Shown here piece by piece: positions 48,562 to 57,010 of a DNA stretch of 64,000 bases. The notes under the pieces are model-generated. The model worked only from the letters and a program-made list of their open reading frames with translations, did not search any database and was not told where the DNA came from. Made by a program: the position numbers and the translations under genes. The stretch spans positions 43,497 to 107,496 of the forward strand of contig CACFSO010000003.1 in the NCBI GenBank assembly GCA_902568975.1. The letters are read 5' to 3'. This stretch comes from an uncultured Pelagibacteraceae bacterium. Its GTDB lineage: Bacteria > Pseudomonadota > Alphaproteobacteria > Pelagibacterales > Pelagibacteraceae. Position 1 is the first letter of the stretch; each line of letters starts with the position of its first letter.

Positions 48562-49662
48562 TTAATTTAATTTTATATCAAGATCCTTTAATGATTCTTC
48601 TACTGAGATAATTGCTTCTTTCATATCGTTTTCATTTAAATGTCCTATACAACCAATCCTAAATGTATCAGCAACAGTAAGTTTTCCGGGATAAATTAAA
48701 AAACCTTTGTCGCTTAAAGAATTATAAAATTTTTTAAAATCAAAATTTGGAACTTTTGGCTGTAAGAATGTAATAATAATTGGTGCTTGCAGTTCATTTG
48801 GTAAAAGCTGTTTAAAACCTAGTTTCGCCATACCATCACATATTATCTTACAATTTTTATTATAACGTTCATATCTTCCCTTTATACCACCTTCTTTTTT
48901 GTGTTCTATTAAAGCTTGATTAAATGCTGCCAAAACATGAGTAGGAGGTGTAAATCTCCATTGTGAATTTTTTTCCATAGATGCCCATTGATCATATAAA
49001 TCTAAACTTAACGAATGTGAATTATTTTTTGAATTTTGAAGAACACTCTTTCTTACTAGTATAAATCCTACACCAGGAACACCTTCTAAACATTTATTTG
49101 AAGATGCAGCAACAGCATCAAAATATGTTTTTTTTATATTTAATGGCAAGGCTCCAAAAGCACTCATTGCATCAATGAATAAAGAAATGTTATTTTTTTT
49201 AGCTAAATCTGAAATCGATTGTATTGGATTTAAAATTCCCGATGTTGTTTCACAATAAACTGAAAATATATGTGTTAGATCTTTATTTTCATTAATTAAA
49301 TTTTGAATTTTATTAAGATTGTGAGTTTCGTGTTCTTCAACATCATATGTAATAAAATTTTTAGACATGTAAGAGCATATTTTTTTCATTCTTTGGCCAT
49401 AAGCTCCATTTATCAAAATTAATATTTTTGATTTATTGTTTGTTAGAGAACCTATCATTGCTTCAACAGAAAATGTCCCGCTACCTTGCATTGGAACACA
49501 TTCAAAGACATCTTGACCATTAATTAGTTCAACTAGCGTTTCACGAATTTTTTTGTTTAAATCTATGAATTTAATATCACGAGAACCCCAGTCGTAGAGC
49601 ATAGCTTTCTTTGTAGACTTTGAAGTAGTAAGAGGACCTGGTGTAAGCAGTTTTTTATCCAT
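48562..49662 (-). CDS. phnW: 2-aminoethylphosphonate:pyruvate transaminase
   Basis: PLP enzyme of 366 residues converting 2-aminoethylphosphonate and pyruvate to phosphonoacetaldehyde and alanine. The N-terminal signature KLLTPGPLTTSKSTKKAML then DWGSRD matches PhnW closely. MQGSGTFSVEAMIG, DAMSAFGALP and the PLP lysine (Lys190 in AASSNKCLEGVPGVGF) are present. Serine-pyruvate or ureidoglycine aminotransferases of the same fold are alternatives, but phnY and phnA on the same strand settle the role. Confidence 0.92.
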   Translation of the reverse strand: MDKKLLTPGPLTTSKSTKKAMLYDWGSRDIKFIDLNKKIRETLVELINGQDVFECVPMQGSGTFSVEAMIGSLTNNKSKILILINGAYGQRMKKICSYMSKNFITYDVEEHETHNLNKIQNLINENKDLTHIFSVYCETTSGILNPIQSISDLAKKNNISLFIDAMSAFGALPLNIKKTYFDAVAASSNKCLEGVPGVGFILVRKSVLQNSKNNSHSLSLDLYDQWASMEKNSQWRFTPPTHVLAAFNQALIEHKKEGGIKGRYERYNKNCKIICDGMAKLGFKQLLPNELQAPIIITFLQPKVPNFDFKKFYNSLSDKGFLIYPGKLTVADTFRIGCIGHLNENDMKEAIISVEESLKDLDIKLN

Positions 49663-49681
49663 TTTTCATGTAGGATTTTTA

Positions 49682-49882
49682 TTAAATTAGATTAAATATT
49701 TTTGCTAAAATTACACAATTTAATATTAACAGCATTATAGGAACGACTGTACGAATTAATTCCATAATATGATTTACTCTATCAAGTTTTCTTTCAAATC
49801 TTCTAATTGGTGATAAATCTTCGTAATTTTCTTCTTTATAAATTCTTTTATATTTTTTCTTTTTAAATTTTCTTTTTGCCAT
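49682..49882 (-). CDS. Small predicted membrane protein (66 residues) at head of the phnW unit
   Basis: The first part is strongly basic (KRKFKKKKYKRIYKEEN), a charged linker follows (LSPIRRFERKLDRVNHIMEL), and a single hydrophobic helix fills about residues 43-64 (RTVVPIMLLILNCVILAKIF). I do not recognise a family. It lies 19 nt upstream of phnW and 8 nt downstream of a Pho-box-like tandem repeat. The composition (many charged residues followed by a clean helix) looks like a real protein. A bitopic accessory or regulator is possible; function unknown. Confidence 0.6.
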   Translation of the reverse strand: MAKRKFKKKKYKRIYKEENYEDLSPIRRFERKLDRVNHIMELIRTVVPIMLLILNCVILAKIFNLI

Positions 49883-49912
49883 AATTATAGTTTTGTTACA
49901 GTTTTATTACAG
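49883..49912 (-). promoter_or_regulatory. Candidate Pho box and -10 element upstream of the phnW unit
   Basis: On the - strand two 11-mers in tandem, CTGTAATAAAA (49912-49902) and CTGTAACAAAA (49901-49891), differ at one base. The 11-nt period and CTGT-N-A-T/C form match the PhoB box (CTGTCAT repeats). TATAAT (49888-49883) follows. That -10 would place the start of transcription at or just inside the 66-residue gene, a leaderless arrangement or a sign that the true element spacing differs. Phosphate control is inference. Confidence 0.5.
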
Positions 49913-50030
49913 AAATTCAAGAAAAAAAATAATTTTAAATTATTCGACATTTTAGACATTATTTTTAATTTTTTATTTTGAATGATGACAGTTTTGAAAA
50001 TAATTTTGTGGAATTATTAAAATTGAATAT

Positions 50031-51473
50031 TTAATTCCATTTCATATTTATATTTTTTAGTCTTGCGTAGCCTTTCATTTCATCAAAACATTCTTCAACG
50101 CCAATACCACTAAGTTTCCAACCGCCATAAGGAGCTCCCGAATATCTTCCTGCGGTGTTTACCCAAACATATCCTACTTCAGCATCTTCTGCTGTTTTCA
50201 TAGCATTCGATAATGAGTTAGTTACAATCATGGTTGTTAACCCATACTGAGTAGAGTTAGCAATTTTTACCATCTCATCATAATCATCCCAGTCTATTAC
50301 AGAAATAACTGGTCCAAAAATTTCTTCCTTCGCTATTTTCATATCTGGCTTAACATCACTAAAAATAGTTGCATTTACAAAAAATCCATTTTTAAGGTCA
50401 CCTGATTTGTTTTGATCACCACCCAAGAGTAATTTTGCACCTTGTTCAACACCAGATTTAATATAGTTCATTACTCCTTCAAATTGTTTTTTCGAAACTA
50501 TAGGTCCAATTTCATTACTTTCAATCCACGGTAGTCCAATAGGTATTTTTTTTGCTTTTTCTACAAGAGATTTTAGGAATTTTTCTTTAATTTTTTTACT
50601 TACAAGAACGCGAGAAGTAGAGCTGCATGATTGTCCTTGTCTACTTAGATTCATACCTTTTATAGCTAAACTTGCTGCGAAATCTGGGTCAGCATCATCA
50701 AAAACTATAATTGGATTTTTACCACCTAACTCTAGAGAGATATTTTTTAAAAGAGGGGCAGCAGATTTTGCAATAGATATTCCAGTGTTAACTGATCCGA
50801 TAACAGCTATTCTTTTTATATCAGGATGCTCGACTAAAAATTTTCCATTATCTGGACCTCCAGTTACAACGTTTATTAAACCTTTTGGAAATATATTTTC
50901 TAGAAGTTCACAAAATCTCAAAGAGGAAATTGGAGCTTGTTCAGAATTTTTAATGATGAGCGAATTGCCCATTAATAAAGGGGCAGCAATTTTTTCAACA
51001 CAAAACCTAAAAGGATGATTAAAAGGATTGATTTTAAGAACTACTCCATATGGTTGATAACGTGTAAAATTTAAGTGATTTTTTTCCATAGAAAAAGTTT
51101 CGCCCTTAACTTCTCTTACTAGTCCACAAAAATATCTTATGTTATTTACTGTTTCTTTAACATCTTTTCTCATTCCAGTTAAAGCGTTACCTGAATCGTA
51201 AGTGTCAATTAAAGCAAATTCTTCTTCTTTTTCTAATATTTTTTTTGCTAATTTTTCTAAAGCGTTAGCTCTTTCAATTAAAGAAGTTTTTGACCAAATT
51301 AGCTGAGCTTTTTTTGCAGACTCTACTGCTAATTCAAGTTCTTTTTTATCTGATATAGGTACGTCGGATAATTTTTCTCCATTAGATGGGTTAAAAACAT
51401 CGTACCTATTGGTTGAGTTAAACCATTCGCCATTTACATAGCTACCTTTAACCTTAAAAATGTTTTTATCCAT
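50031..51473 (-). CDS. phnY: Phosphonoacetaldehyde dehydrogenase
   Basis: Aldehyde dehydrogenase of 480 residues, predicted to oxidise phosphonoacetaldehyde to phosphonoacetate with NAD+. The catalytic Cys283 is in QGQSCSSTSRV and Glu248 in LELGGKNP. The N-terminal YVNGEWFNSTNRYDVFNPSNG is typical of the superfamily. By sequence alone it could be any ALDH; assignment follows from an 8-nt overlap with phnA upstream and phnW downstream. A 148-nt gap with its own promoter-like element separates it from the 66-residue gene and phnW. Confidence 0.87.
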   Translation of the reverse strand: MDKNIFKVKGSYVNGEWFNSTNRYDVFNPSNGEKLSDVPISDKKELELAVESAKKAQLIWSKTSLIERANALEKLAKKILEKEEEFALIDTYDSGNALTGMRKDVKETVNNIRYFCGLVREVKGETFSMEKNHLNFTRYQPYGVVLKINPFNHPFRFCVEKIAAPLLMGNSLIIKNSEQAPISSLRFCELLENIFPKGLINVVTGGPDNGKFLVEHPDIKRIAVIGSVNTGISIAKSAAPLLKNISLELGGKNPIIVFDDADPDFAASLAIKGMNLSRQGQSCSSTSRVLVSKKIKEKFLKSLVEKAKKIPIGLPWIESNEIGPIVSKKQFEGVMNYIKSGVEQGAKLLLGGDQNKSGDLKNGFFVNATIFSDVKPDMKIAKEEIFGPVISVIDWDDYDEMVKIANSTQYGLTTMIVTNSLSNAMKTAEDAEVGYVWVNTAGRYSGAPYGGWKLSGIGVEECFDEMKGYARLKNINMKWN

Positions 51474-52707
51474 AGTTTAAAGCTAAATCAAAAATATCAT
51501 AATTCCTTAAAACACCTTTTGATTTGTAACTATCATCAATTTTTTTTGAGATAAAAATTGGTATATCTGTTTCACCAAGCCCACCATGAGTTCGTAATGG
51601 CTCTTTTAGTTGACTTAAATCATGATCGCTTTCTTTTTTACCAATTGCAAATTTTTCATTTGATGTAACAATAATATCACCAATTCTATCTTTTGGTTGT
51701 TTTAACTCTTTAACACTATCTTCTTTATTTAGAACCAGCTCTACACCTTCTATTGTTTTAATATAATTAATAATATCATTAATTTTTTCTTTATTTTTTA
51801 AATATATATTAACAAAGCCACCCAAAGCTCCATGGTGAACTACATAAGGATCTGTGATAGTACAAACGACATTACATTCGTTTTTGCCAAATTTTTTATC
51901 TAGTTCGTCTTGTATATAGATTAAATTTAAAGAACCATCTTCGTTTGTCTTAGCCTTCATTCCATGATCTGCAGTTAATGATATTTCACAACCCAAATCA
52001 TAAAATTTAGATAGGTATCCATCAAGCATATTATAAAAATTATTAGCTAATTTACCGCCTGGCGCAGATTTATGTTGTATATAGTCAGTTGTTGATAAAT
52101 AAATTAAATCAACTTTTTCTTTTTTAATTATTTCTACAGCAGCAGCAAAAATAAATTCTGATAAATCAGAACTATATACTTCAGGTAAAGGTTTATTTAC
52201 TAAATCTAAAACATTTTCTATTCTGTTGTCATTTAAATTTGCAAAATTTGCTTTTTCAGAGGAGAAGCAAATAGCTTTTTTAAGATTTTTACCTAATAAT
52301 TTTCTTAGTTTTTCTTTTGCTGTAATGATCGCTATTTTTGCACCAGCATTTTCAAAAGCCTCAAATATTGTTGAGACACGTAAAAAAGAGTCATCATTCA
52401 TTAATGTTTCTTTTCCATCATCGGGATTAAAAAAGAAATTTCCACATATACCATGAACATCAGGAGTTGTACCAGTAACTATAGACATGTTATTTACATT
52501 TGTAAAACTTGGCATTGCACATTTACCGATTTCGTAAGTTGATTTGTTTATCATCGATTTCATGAATGGCATTGAGCCCATTCTAATTGCAGTATCAATA
52601 TATCCTTTTGGTCCTGGTTCACTTCCATCTAAACAGATTACAACAGCCGGTTTTGTAGGCCAGTTATAAGATTTTCCATTAACTGAAATTTTATCAGTTT
52701 TAGACAT
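51466..52707 (-). CDS. phnA: Phosphonoacetate hydrolase
   Basis: Zinc-dependent C-P bond hydrolase of the alkaline phosphatase superfamily, 413 residues, giving acetate and phosphate. Seen motifs: metal Asp in VVICLDGSEPG, the nucleophile Thr69 in FTNVNNMSIVTGTTPDVHGI, STTDYIQHKSAPG, SLTADHGMKA and the late metal His in LRTHGGLGETDIPIF. All match the characterised rhizobial PhnA family. It completes the PhnW-PhnY-PhnA route. It is not related to the old E. coli 'PhnA' small protein. Confidence 0.93.
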   Translation of the reverse strand: MSKTDKISVNGKSYNWPTKPAVVICLDGSEPGPKGYIDTAIRMGSMPFMKSMINKSTYEIGKCAMPSFTNVNNMSIVTGTTPDVHGICGNFFFNPDDGKETLMNDDSFLRVSTIFEAFENAGAKIAIITAKEKLRKLLGKNLKKAICFSSEKANFANLNDNRIENVLDLVNKPLPEVYSSDLSEFIFAAAVEIIKKEKVDLIYLSTTDYIQHKSAPGGKLANNFYNMLDGYLSKFYDLGCEISLTADHGMKAKTNEDGSLNLIYIQDELDKKFGKNECNVVCTITDPYVVHHGALGGFVNIYLKNKEKINDIINYIKTIEGVELVLNKEDSVKELKQPKDRIGDIIVTSNEKFAIGKKESDHDLSQLKEPLRTHGGLGETDIPIFISKKIDDSYKSKGVLRNYDIFDLALNYG

Positions 52708-52786
52708 AGAGCAAAGTATATATACCAGTTAATAAATATCTGCAACAAAAAATGCTTATAGGAAAAAATATCCGTGACAAGATAAT

Positions 52787-53836
52787 TTAAAATTTATTTG
52801 CCACTTCGGACATTATTTTTAATTTTTTTTTAGAAAGTTCTCTTGGTAGGTGACCAAGTCCACAATCAGGTGCTAGTATAAGTCTTTCTTTATCTATATG
52901 GTTAAGTACTTTTTTAACTCGATCGTAAATATCTTTTTGAGAATCAATTTTGCTACTAGCAATTTTTAAAACACCAAAAATTATTTTTTTATTTTTATAT
53001 TTATTTAGTAAATTTAAATCATTGTATCTATGAGCATCTTCTATTGAAATTGAGTCTATAATTGAATTGTCTAGCATTTCAGCAATTTCATGATAAGAAT
53101 TAAGTGGAGCTTTAGGATAATTAACAGCATTTAATTTATCAGGATATCCACAACATATGTGTGTAATTTTATCTATTTCTTTATTTATTATTCCTTCAAA
53201 ACATTTTTCAAGATTTTTAATTCCATATTCGATAGCTTCTTTTGGTTTTCTAGCAAATAAAGGTTCGTCAACTTGAATATATTTACAACCTGCTTCAGCC
53301 AATCTATTTATTTCAATTTTTATTGCTTCAGCTAAATCTTCTCCCATTTTTTTTGGAGAATTATAAAATTCATTAGATATTGTATCAGTTATTGTCATTG
53401 GTCCCGGTATAGTTATTTTAACGGGTTTAGATGACATTTTTTGTGCTAACTGCCACTCTTTGACTAAAAAAGCCTCTTTAGCCTTTATAGTACCTGTTAT
53501 AGTAGGTAACCAACACTCATAGTTTCCTGTTCTCGCAACTTTTTTAGTTAACTTATTAAAATCAATTCCATCTAGGTGACGGCAATGGTAGTGAATATAA
53601 TTTTCTCTTCTTACTTCTCCATCTGTTAAAATATCAATTCCACATTCTATTTGATCTTTAATTACTTCTTTAGTTGCTCTTTGAAATATATTTTCAGCAT
53701 CAGTGCCCATTTTTCTAATTGCATCGCTATAATCTTTTGTTGGGTATTGAGTATCGGTACCCCCATCAGCGTTAAACCAATCAGGAAGTTTTAGATATTC
53801 TGGTTTTGGATATGCACCTATAACTGTTGTTAACAT
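52787..53836 (-). CDS. MetE C-terminal-domain-like methyltransferase
   Basis: A 349-residue protein equal to only the catalytic half of cobalamin-independent methionine synthase. It starts LTTVIGAYPKPEYLK. DGEVRRENYIHYHCRH resembles the substrate region, IPGPMTITD is a family motif, and zinc-type ligands appear in ITHICCGYPDK (His and Cys) and APDCGLGHLPREL (Cys). It directly abuts the upstream hydrolase gene with no spacing. Short 'core' MetE proteins are known; some take methyl groups from donors other than folate. The methyl donor here is unknown; the phosphonate context makes a link to methylated esters conceivable but unproven. Confidence 0.8.
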   Translation of the reverse strand: MLTTVIGAYPKPEYLKLPDWFNADGGTDTQYPTKDYSDAIRKMGTDAENIFQRATKEVIKDQIECGIDILTDGEVRRENYIHYHCRHLDGIDFNKLTKKVARTGNYECWLPTITGTIKAKEAFLVKEWQLAQKMSSKPVKITIPGPMTITDTISNEFYNSPKKMGEDLAEAIKIEINRLAEAGCKYIQVDEPLFARKPKEAIEYGIKNLEKCFEGIINKEIDKITHICCGYPDKLNAVNYPKAPLNSYHEIAEMLDNSIIDSISIEDAHRYNDLNLLNKYKNKKIIFGVLKIASSKIDSQKDIYDRVKKVLNHIDKERLILAPDCGLGHLPRELSKKKLKIMSEVANKF

Positions 53837-55375
53837 TTATTCAAATATTTGTCTTAGAGTTGGACCATGAAAAACTTTAGGGCCATTTAAAGTTAATTTT
53901 ATATTAGATATTTCTCGTTCTGAATGTCTAATGCGATGACTTAAAATTTTACTAAGCATTTCAGTTTTTATTTTATCATATTTTTTATTTGAGGCTAAAT
54001 TTACTTTTTCTTCAGGATCATTTTTAATGTTATATAATAATGGTGGAAATGCAGGGAAATGAACATACTTCCATTTATCATTTCTTATAACTATTAAATT
54101 CGACTCTTCAGGAGCTATTTTAATTTTTTTCAAAGATTTATTTTCATATATTTCGCGAAAATCCCATTCAAAAATTACATATTCTCTATTAGGTACTTTT
54201 AATTTATCTCTTTGAATAATTGGGAGCAAAGACCTTCCATTCCAATTGATTGGTATTTTAGCATTTAGCCAATCAAGGATTGTTGGAGCTAAATCTACCG
54301 ACTCAGTCATATTATTTATTAATTTTGGTTTTGAATTAGGAATATGAATAATCAAAGGAATTCTATATGAATCATCCCACCATCCTTTTTTACCAAACAT
54401 CCAATTTTTTCCAAATAATTCACCATGATCACTTGTAAAAATAATCATAGTTTTATTATCTAAATTGTTTTTTTTTAGTGCTTTTAATATTTTATTAATA
54501 TTAAAATCTACCTCGGAGCACATGCCTAAATATACAGATTGTATTTTTGCAATATCATTTTTTGTAAGCTTTTTATAATTTATTTCAGGTGGGTGATTAT
54601 TTTTAAATTCAAAATGTTCAATCATAACCTTCATTAAAGGATGATAATTAATTCTATTTTTTTTTTGAATTTTAGTATTTAAAATTTTTATTTTTGATGG
54701 ATTAATAAGACTATGCCAAGGTTCAGATACTTGATATGGTGGATGTGGCTTTAAAAATGAAACATGCATAAAAAATGGATCTTTAATTTTATTTAAATCA
54801 TCCACTACTTTATCTGCTAAGAAAGCTGTGTCAGAAACTTCGCTTGGAAATTTCCATGGCTTGTAAACAAAACCTTCATTTTTTTTTGCTAAACGTTCTG
54901 TATATATATTTTTTGGATTTTTTAATTTGTAACCCTTCTTTTTTAAATAATTTGTCCATAATTGAGGATTCTGAAAAGGAAAATGGCATTTAGGGTCAAA
55001 TCCCTTCATCGGCGACTCGTAAGTAAAAAGTTTTGGGTCATTTTTATTTAAATAACGTGGATCATATGATGTGTCTGTGTAGCCATATAAAGTAGGTTTA
55101 TAACCAAGTTTTTTTACTTCTAAAGCAATGTTGGTGAATCTATCATCTAGAGGTGCGCCGTTAATTACCGATCGATGTATGAATGGATATAACCCTGTTA
55201 ACATTGTTGTTCTAGAAGGTCCACAAGGTATAATATTTGCAAAATGTTTAACGAATGAAGTACTTTTTGCAGCAAGCTTATCTATAGTTGGAGTTTTTGC
55301 GTGTTTGTGTCCCATAAAGCCAAAACAATCCCAACGCCATTGATCTACAGAAATAAATAAAACTGATTTTTTCAT
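53837..55375 (-). CDS. Phosphonate monoester hydrolase / arylsulfatase-family hydrolase
   Basis: Alkaline-phosphatase-superfamily enzyme of 512 residues. Asp11 and Gln12 (ISVDQWRWD) and DH 316-317 (FTSDHGELFG) are metal ligands, and KPHPPY (209-214) fits the sulfatase fold. Cys51 in CGPSRTTMLTG is the formylglycine site (CxPSR). The following HRSVINGAPLDDRF, then YGYTDTSYDPRY, resembles phosphonate monoester hydrolases such as PehA more than classic arylsulfatases. No signal peptide is visible, so it is probably cytoplasmic. The formylglycine-generating enzyme is not in this window. Sulfate ester hydrolysis remains the main alternative. Confidence 0.78.
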   Translation of the reverse strand: MKKSVLFISVDQWRWDCFGFMGHKHAKTPTIDKLAAKSTSFVKHFANIIPCGPSRTTMLTGLYPFIHRSVINGAPLDDRFTNIALEVKKLGYKPTLYGYTDTSYDPRYLNKNDPKLFTYESPMKGFDPKCHFPFQNPQLWTNYLKKKGYKLKNPKNIYTERLAKKNEGFVYKPWKFPSEVSDTAFLADKVVDDLNKIKDPFFMHVSFLKPHPPYQVSEPWHSLINPSKIKILNTKIQKKNRINYHPLMKVMIEHFEFKNNHPPEINYKKLTKNDIAKIQSVYLGMCSEVDFNINKILKALKKNNLDNKTMIIFTSDHGELFGKNWMFGKKGWWDDSYRIPLIIHIPNSKPKLINNMTESVDLAPTILDWLNAKIPINWNGRSLLPIIQRDKLKVPNREYVIFEWDFREIYENKSLKKIKIAPEESNLIVIRNDKWKYVHFPAFPPLLYNIKNDPEEKVNLASNKKYDKIKTEMLSKILSHRIRHSEREISNIKLTLNGPKVFHGPTLRQIFE

Positions 55376-55440
55376 TTAGAATATTAATTGTAAAAATAAA
55401 TTAAATTTTAATGTTTGCATAGTATTATGTTTTACAAAAG

Positions 55441-55446
55441 TATAAT
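55441..55446 (+). promoter_or_regulatory. Candidate -10 element for the MATE gene
   Basis: A perfect TATAAT lies 15 nt before the MATE ATG in the 86-nt divergent gap shared with the - strand hydrolase gene. No well-spaced -35 is evident, so support is weak. Confidence 0.3.
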
Positions 55447-55461
55447 CTATTTAGAAATCTA

Positions 55462-56859
55462 ATGAAAAATCAAAAATTAAACCTCACAAAAGATTCTATT
55501 CCTCATTTAGCGATAAAAATGGCTATACCTGTAAGTGTAGGTTTCTTTTTTCATACAATGTTTAATGTTGTTGATACTTACTTTGCTTCAAAAATTAGCT
55601 CAATAGCTGTTGCTGCTATTACTATATCTTTTCCGATGTATATGTTGATTATTATGATTTCTCGAGGGACCCGCGAAGGCGCCACTGCTTTAATTGCAAA
55701 TGCCGAAGGTTCTGGCAATAAATTTTTAGCAAAAAAATATTTAATTCAAACCATTTGTTTTTCTATAATGGCTTCTATTTTCATCATGATAGTTGGCCTT
55801 TTAAGCATTCCATATTTATTTAAACTTTTAAATGCGGAAGGTGAATATTTTAATTTTGCTGTCCAATATATGAATATTATTTTTTGGGGATGTATTTTTA
55901 TTATTTTAGATTCAACACCTACGGCTGGCCTAAATGCAGTAGGTGATACCAAAACTTACTCCAATACATTTATTATTGGTTTTTTTATCAATTTAATTTT
56001 AGATCCTCTTTTAATATACGGATTTGGGCCAATTCCTCCAATGGGAATCAAAGGCATTGCATATGCAACTGTAATTGCTGAATTTGTGGCTACAATTTAT
56101 GTTTTTTATCGATTAAAAAAAATTACAATCTATTTTGAAGACATCTCATTAATTGATTTTTTTCCAAAATTTAAATATCAAAAAGATATTATTAAACAAG
56201 CTTTTCCAGCGTCTTTAAATACATTTTGTATTGCATCTGGCTTTTTTATTATTACTTTTTTTGCTTCTTTTTTTCCATCACAGGACACTAGCAGTAGTTC
56301 TGTAGCTGCTTATGGAATTGCACTTCGTATCGAACAAATTATTTTATTACCAGCTATAGGTTTACATTTTGCTTGCCTTTCTTTAACTGGACAAAATTTT
56401 GGTTCTATGAAATATGATCGTGTTAAAGAATCTTATTTAACATGCTTAAAATATGGACTAATCACGATGATTATAGGAGGTTTTGCAATCTTTTTTGGAT
56501 CTAGTTATTTAATAAAAATATTTTCACAAGATCCAAAAGTTATTGAAATTGGAACAAATTATCTAAAAATTGCTTCATTCTTTATTCCTGCTTTTACAAC
56601 GCTACAAATTTCTATTTCATTAATGCAAGGACTTAAAAAACCCATATACACAACTTTTATAAGTTTTTTTAAAGAAATTTTGGGTGCAATAATAATATTT
56701 TGGTTTTTATGCTTTTATCTTAATTATAAGCTAGAAGGATTGTGGTATGGCATATTATTAATTAATTATTTATCTTTAATAATTTTTTTATTTGTAGTTA
56801 GAAGCAAATTAAAAGAAATAGGCATTCATATTTTTAAACGTCAGGTTGAAAAAAATTAA
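55462..56859 (+). CDS. MATE-family multidrug/metabolite exporter
   Basis: Cation-coupled exporter of 465 residues with about twelve hydrophobic helices in two repeats. Family hallmarks: MAIPVSVGFFFHTMFNVVDTYF in pieces (MAIPVSVGFFFHTMF, VDTYFASKI), SRGTREGATALIANAEGSG, LDPLLIYGFGPIPPMGIKGI and the second-half ALRIEQIILLPAIGL. It is divergent from the hydrolase gene with an 86-nt gap. Substrate unknown. Confidence 0.92.
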   Translation: MKNQKLNLTKDSIPHLAIKMAIPVSVGFFFHTMFNVVDTYFASKISSIAVAAITISFPMYMLIIMISRGTREGATALIANAEGSGNKFLAKKYLIQTICFSIMASIFIMIVGLLSIPYLFKLLNAEGEYFNFAVQYMNIIFWGCIFIILDSTPTAGLNAVGDTKTYSNTFIIGFFINLILDPLLIYGFGPIPPMGIKGIAYATVIAEFVATIYVFYRLKKITIYFEDISLIDFFPKFKYQKDIIKQAFPASLNTFCIASGFFIITFFASFFPSQDTSSSSVAAYGIALRIEQIILLPAIGLHFACLSLTGQNFGSMKYDRVKESYLTCLKYGLITMIIGGFAIFFGSSYLIKIFSQDPKVIEIGTNYLKIASFFIPAFTTLQISISLMQGLKKPIYTTFISFFKEILGAIIIFWFLCFYLNYKLEGLWYGILLINYLSLIIFLFVVRSKLKEIGIHIFKRQVEKN

Positions 56860-56910
56860 TAAAAAATAAATTTTTTTTTAAACTCATTAAATATTGAATA
56901 ATTAAAATAA

Positions 56911-56935
56911 TAAATTCAATTACAGATTGAATTTA
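56911..56935 (+). repeat. 10-bp perfect inverted repeat upstream of the binding-protein gene
   Basis: TAAATTCAAT (56911-56920) and ATTGAATTTA (56926-56935) are separated by TACAG. It lies 52 nt after the MATE stop and 75 nt before the next ATG. Without a T run it is a poor terminator; an operator or an mRNA hairpin is possible. The rest of this 151-nt gap is A/T-rich with no other clear signal. Confidence 0.45.
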
Positions 56936-57010
56936 ATTTTAACCTTCGTTTACTTTTTTGTAAAATTGAAATTAAATATCCGTTTATAGAAACACAATAT
57001 AGGAGACAAA

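Noticed and set aside
52708..52786. Possible Pho half-site (TTGTCAC) with TATAAG upstream of phnA on the - strand
   Set aside because: Only one half-site is present and the spacing to the -10-like sequence is about 14 nt, too weak to call beside the better tandem repeat at 49891-49912.
53830..53840. SAM-type riboswitch ahead of the MetE-like gene
   Set aside because: There is no room: its start codon directly abuts the upstream hydrolase stop.
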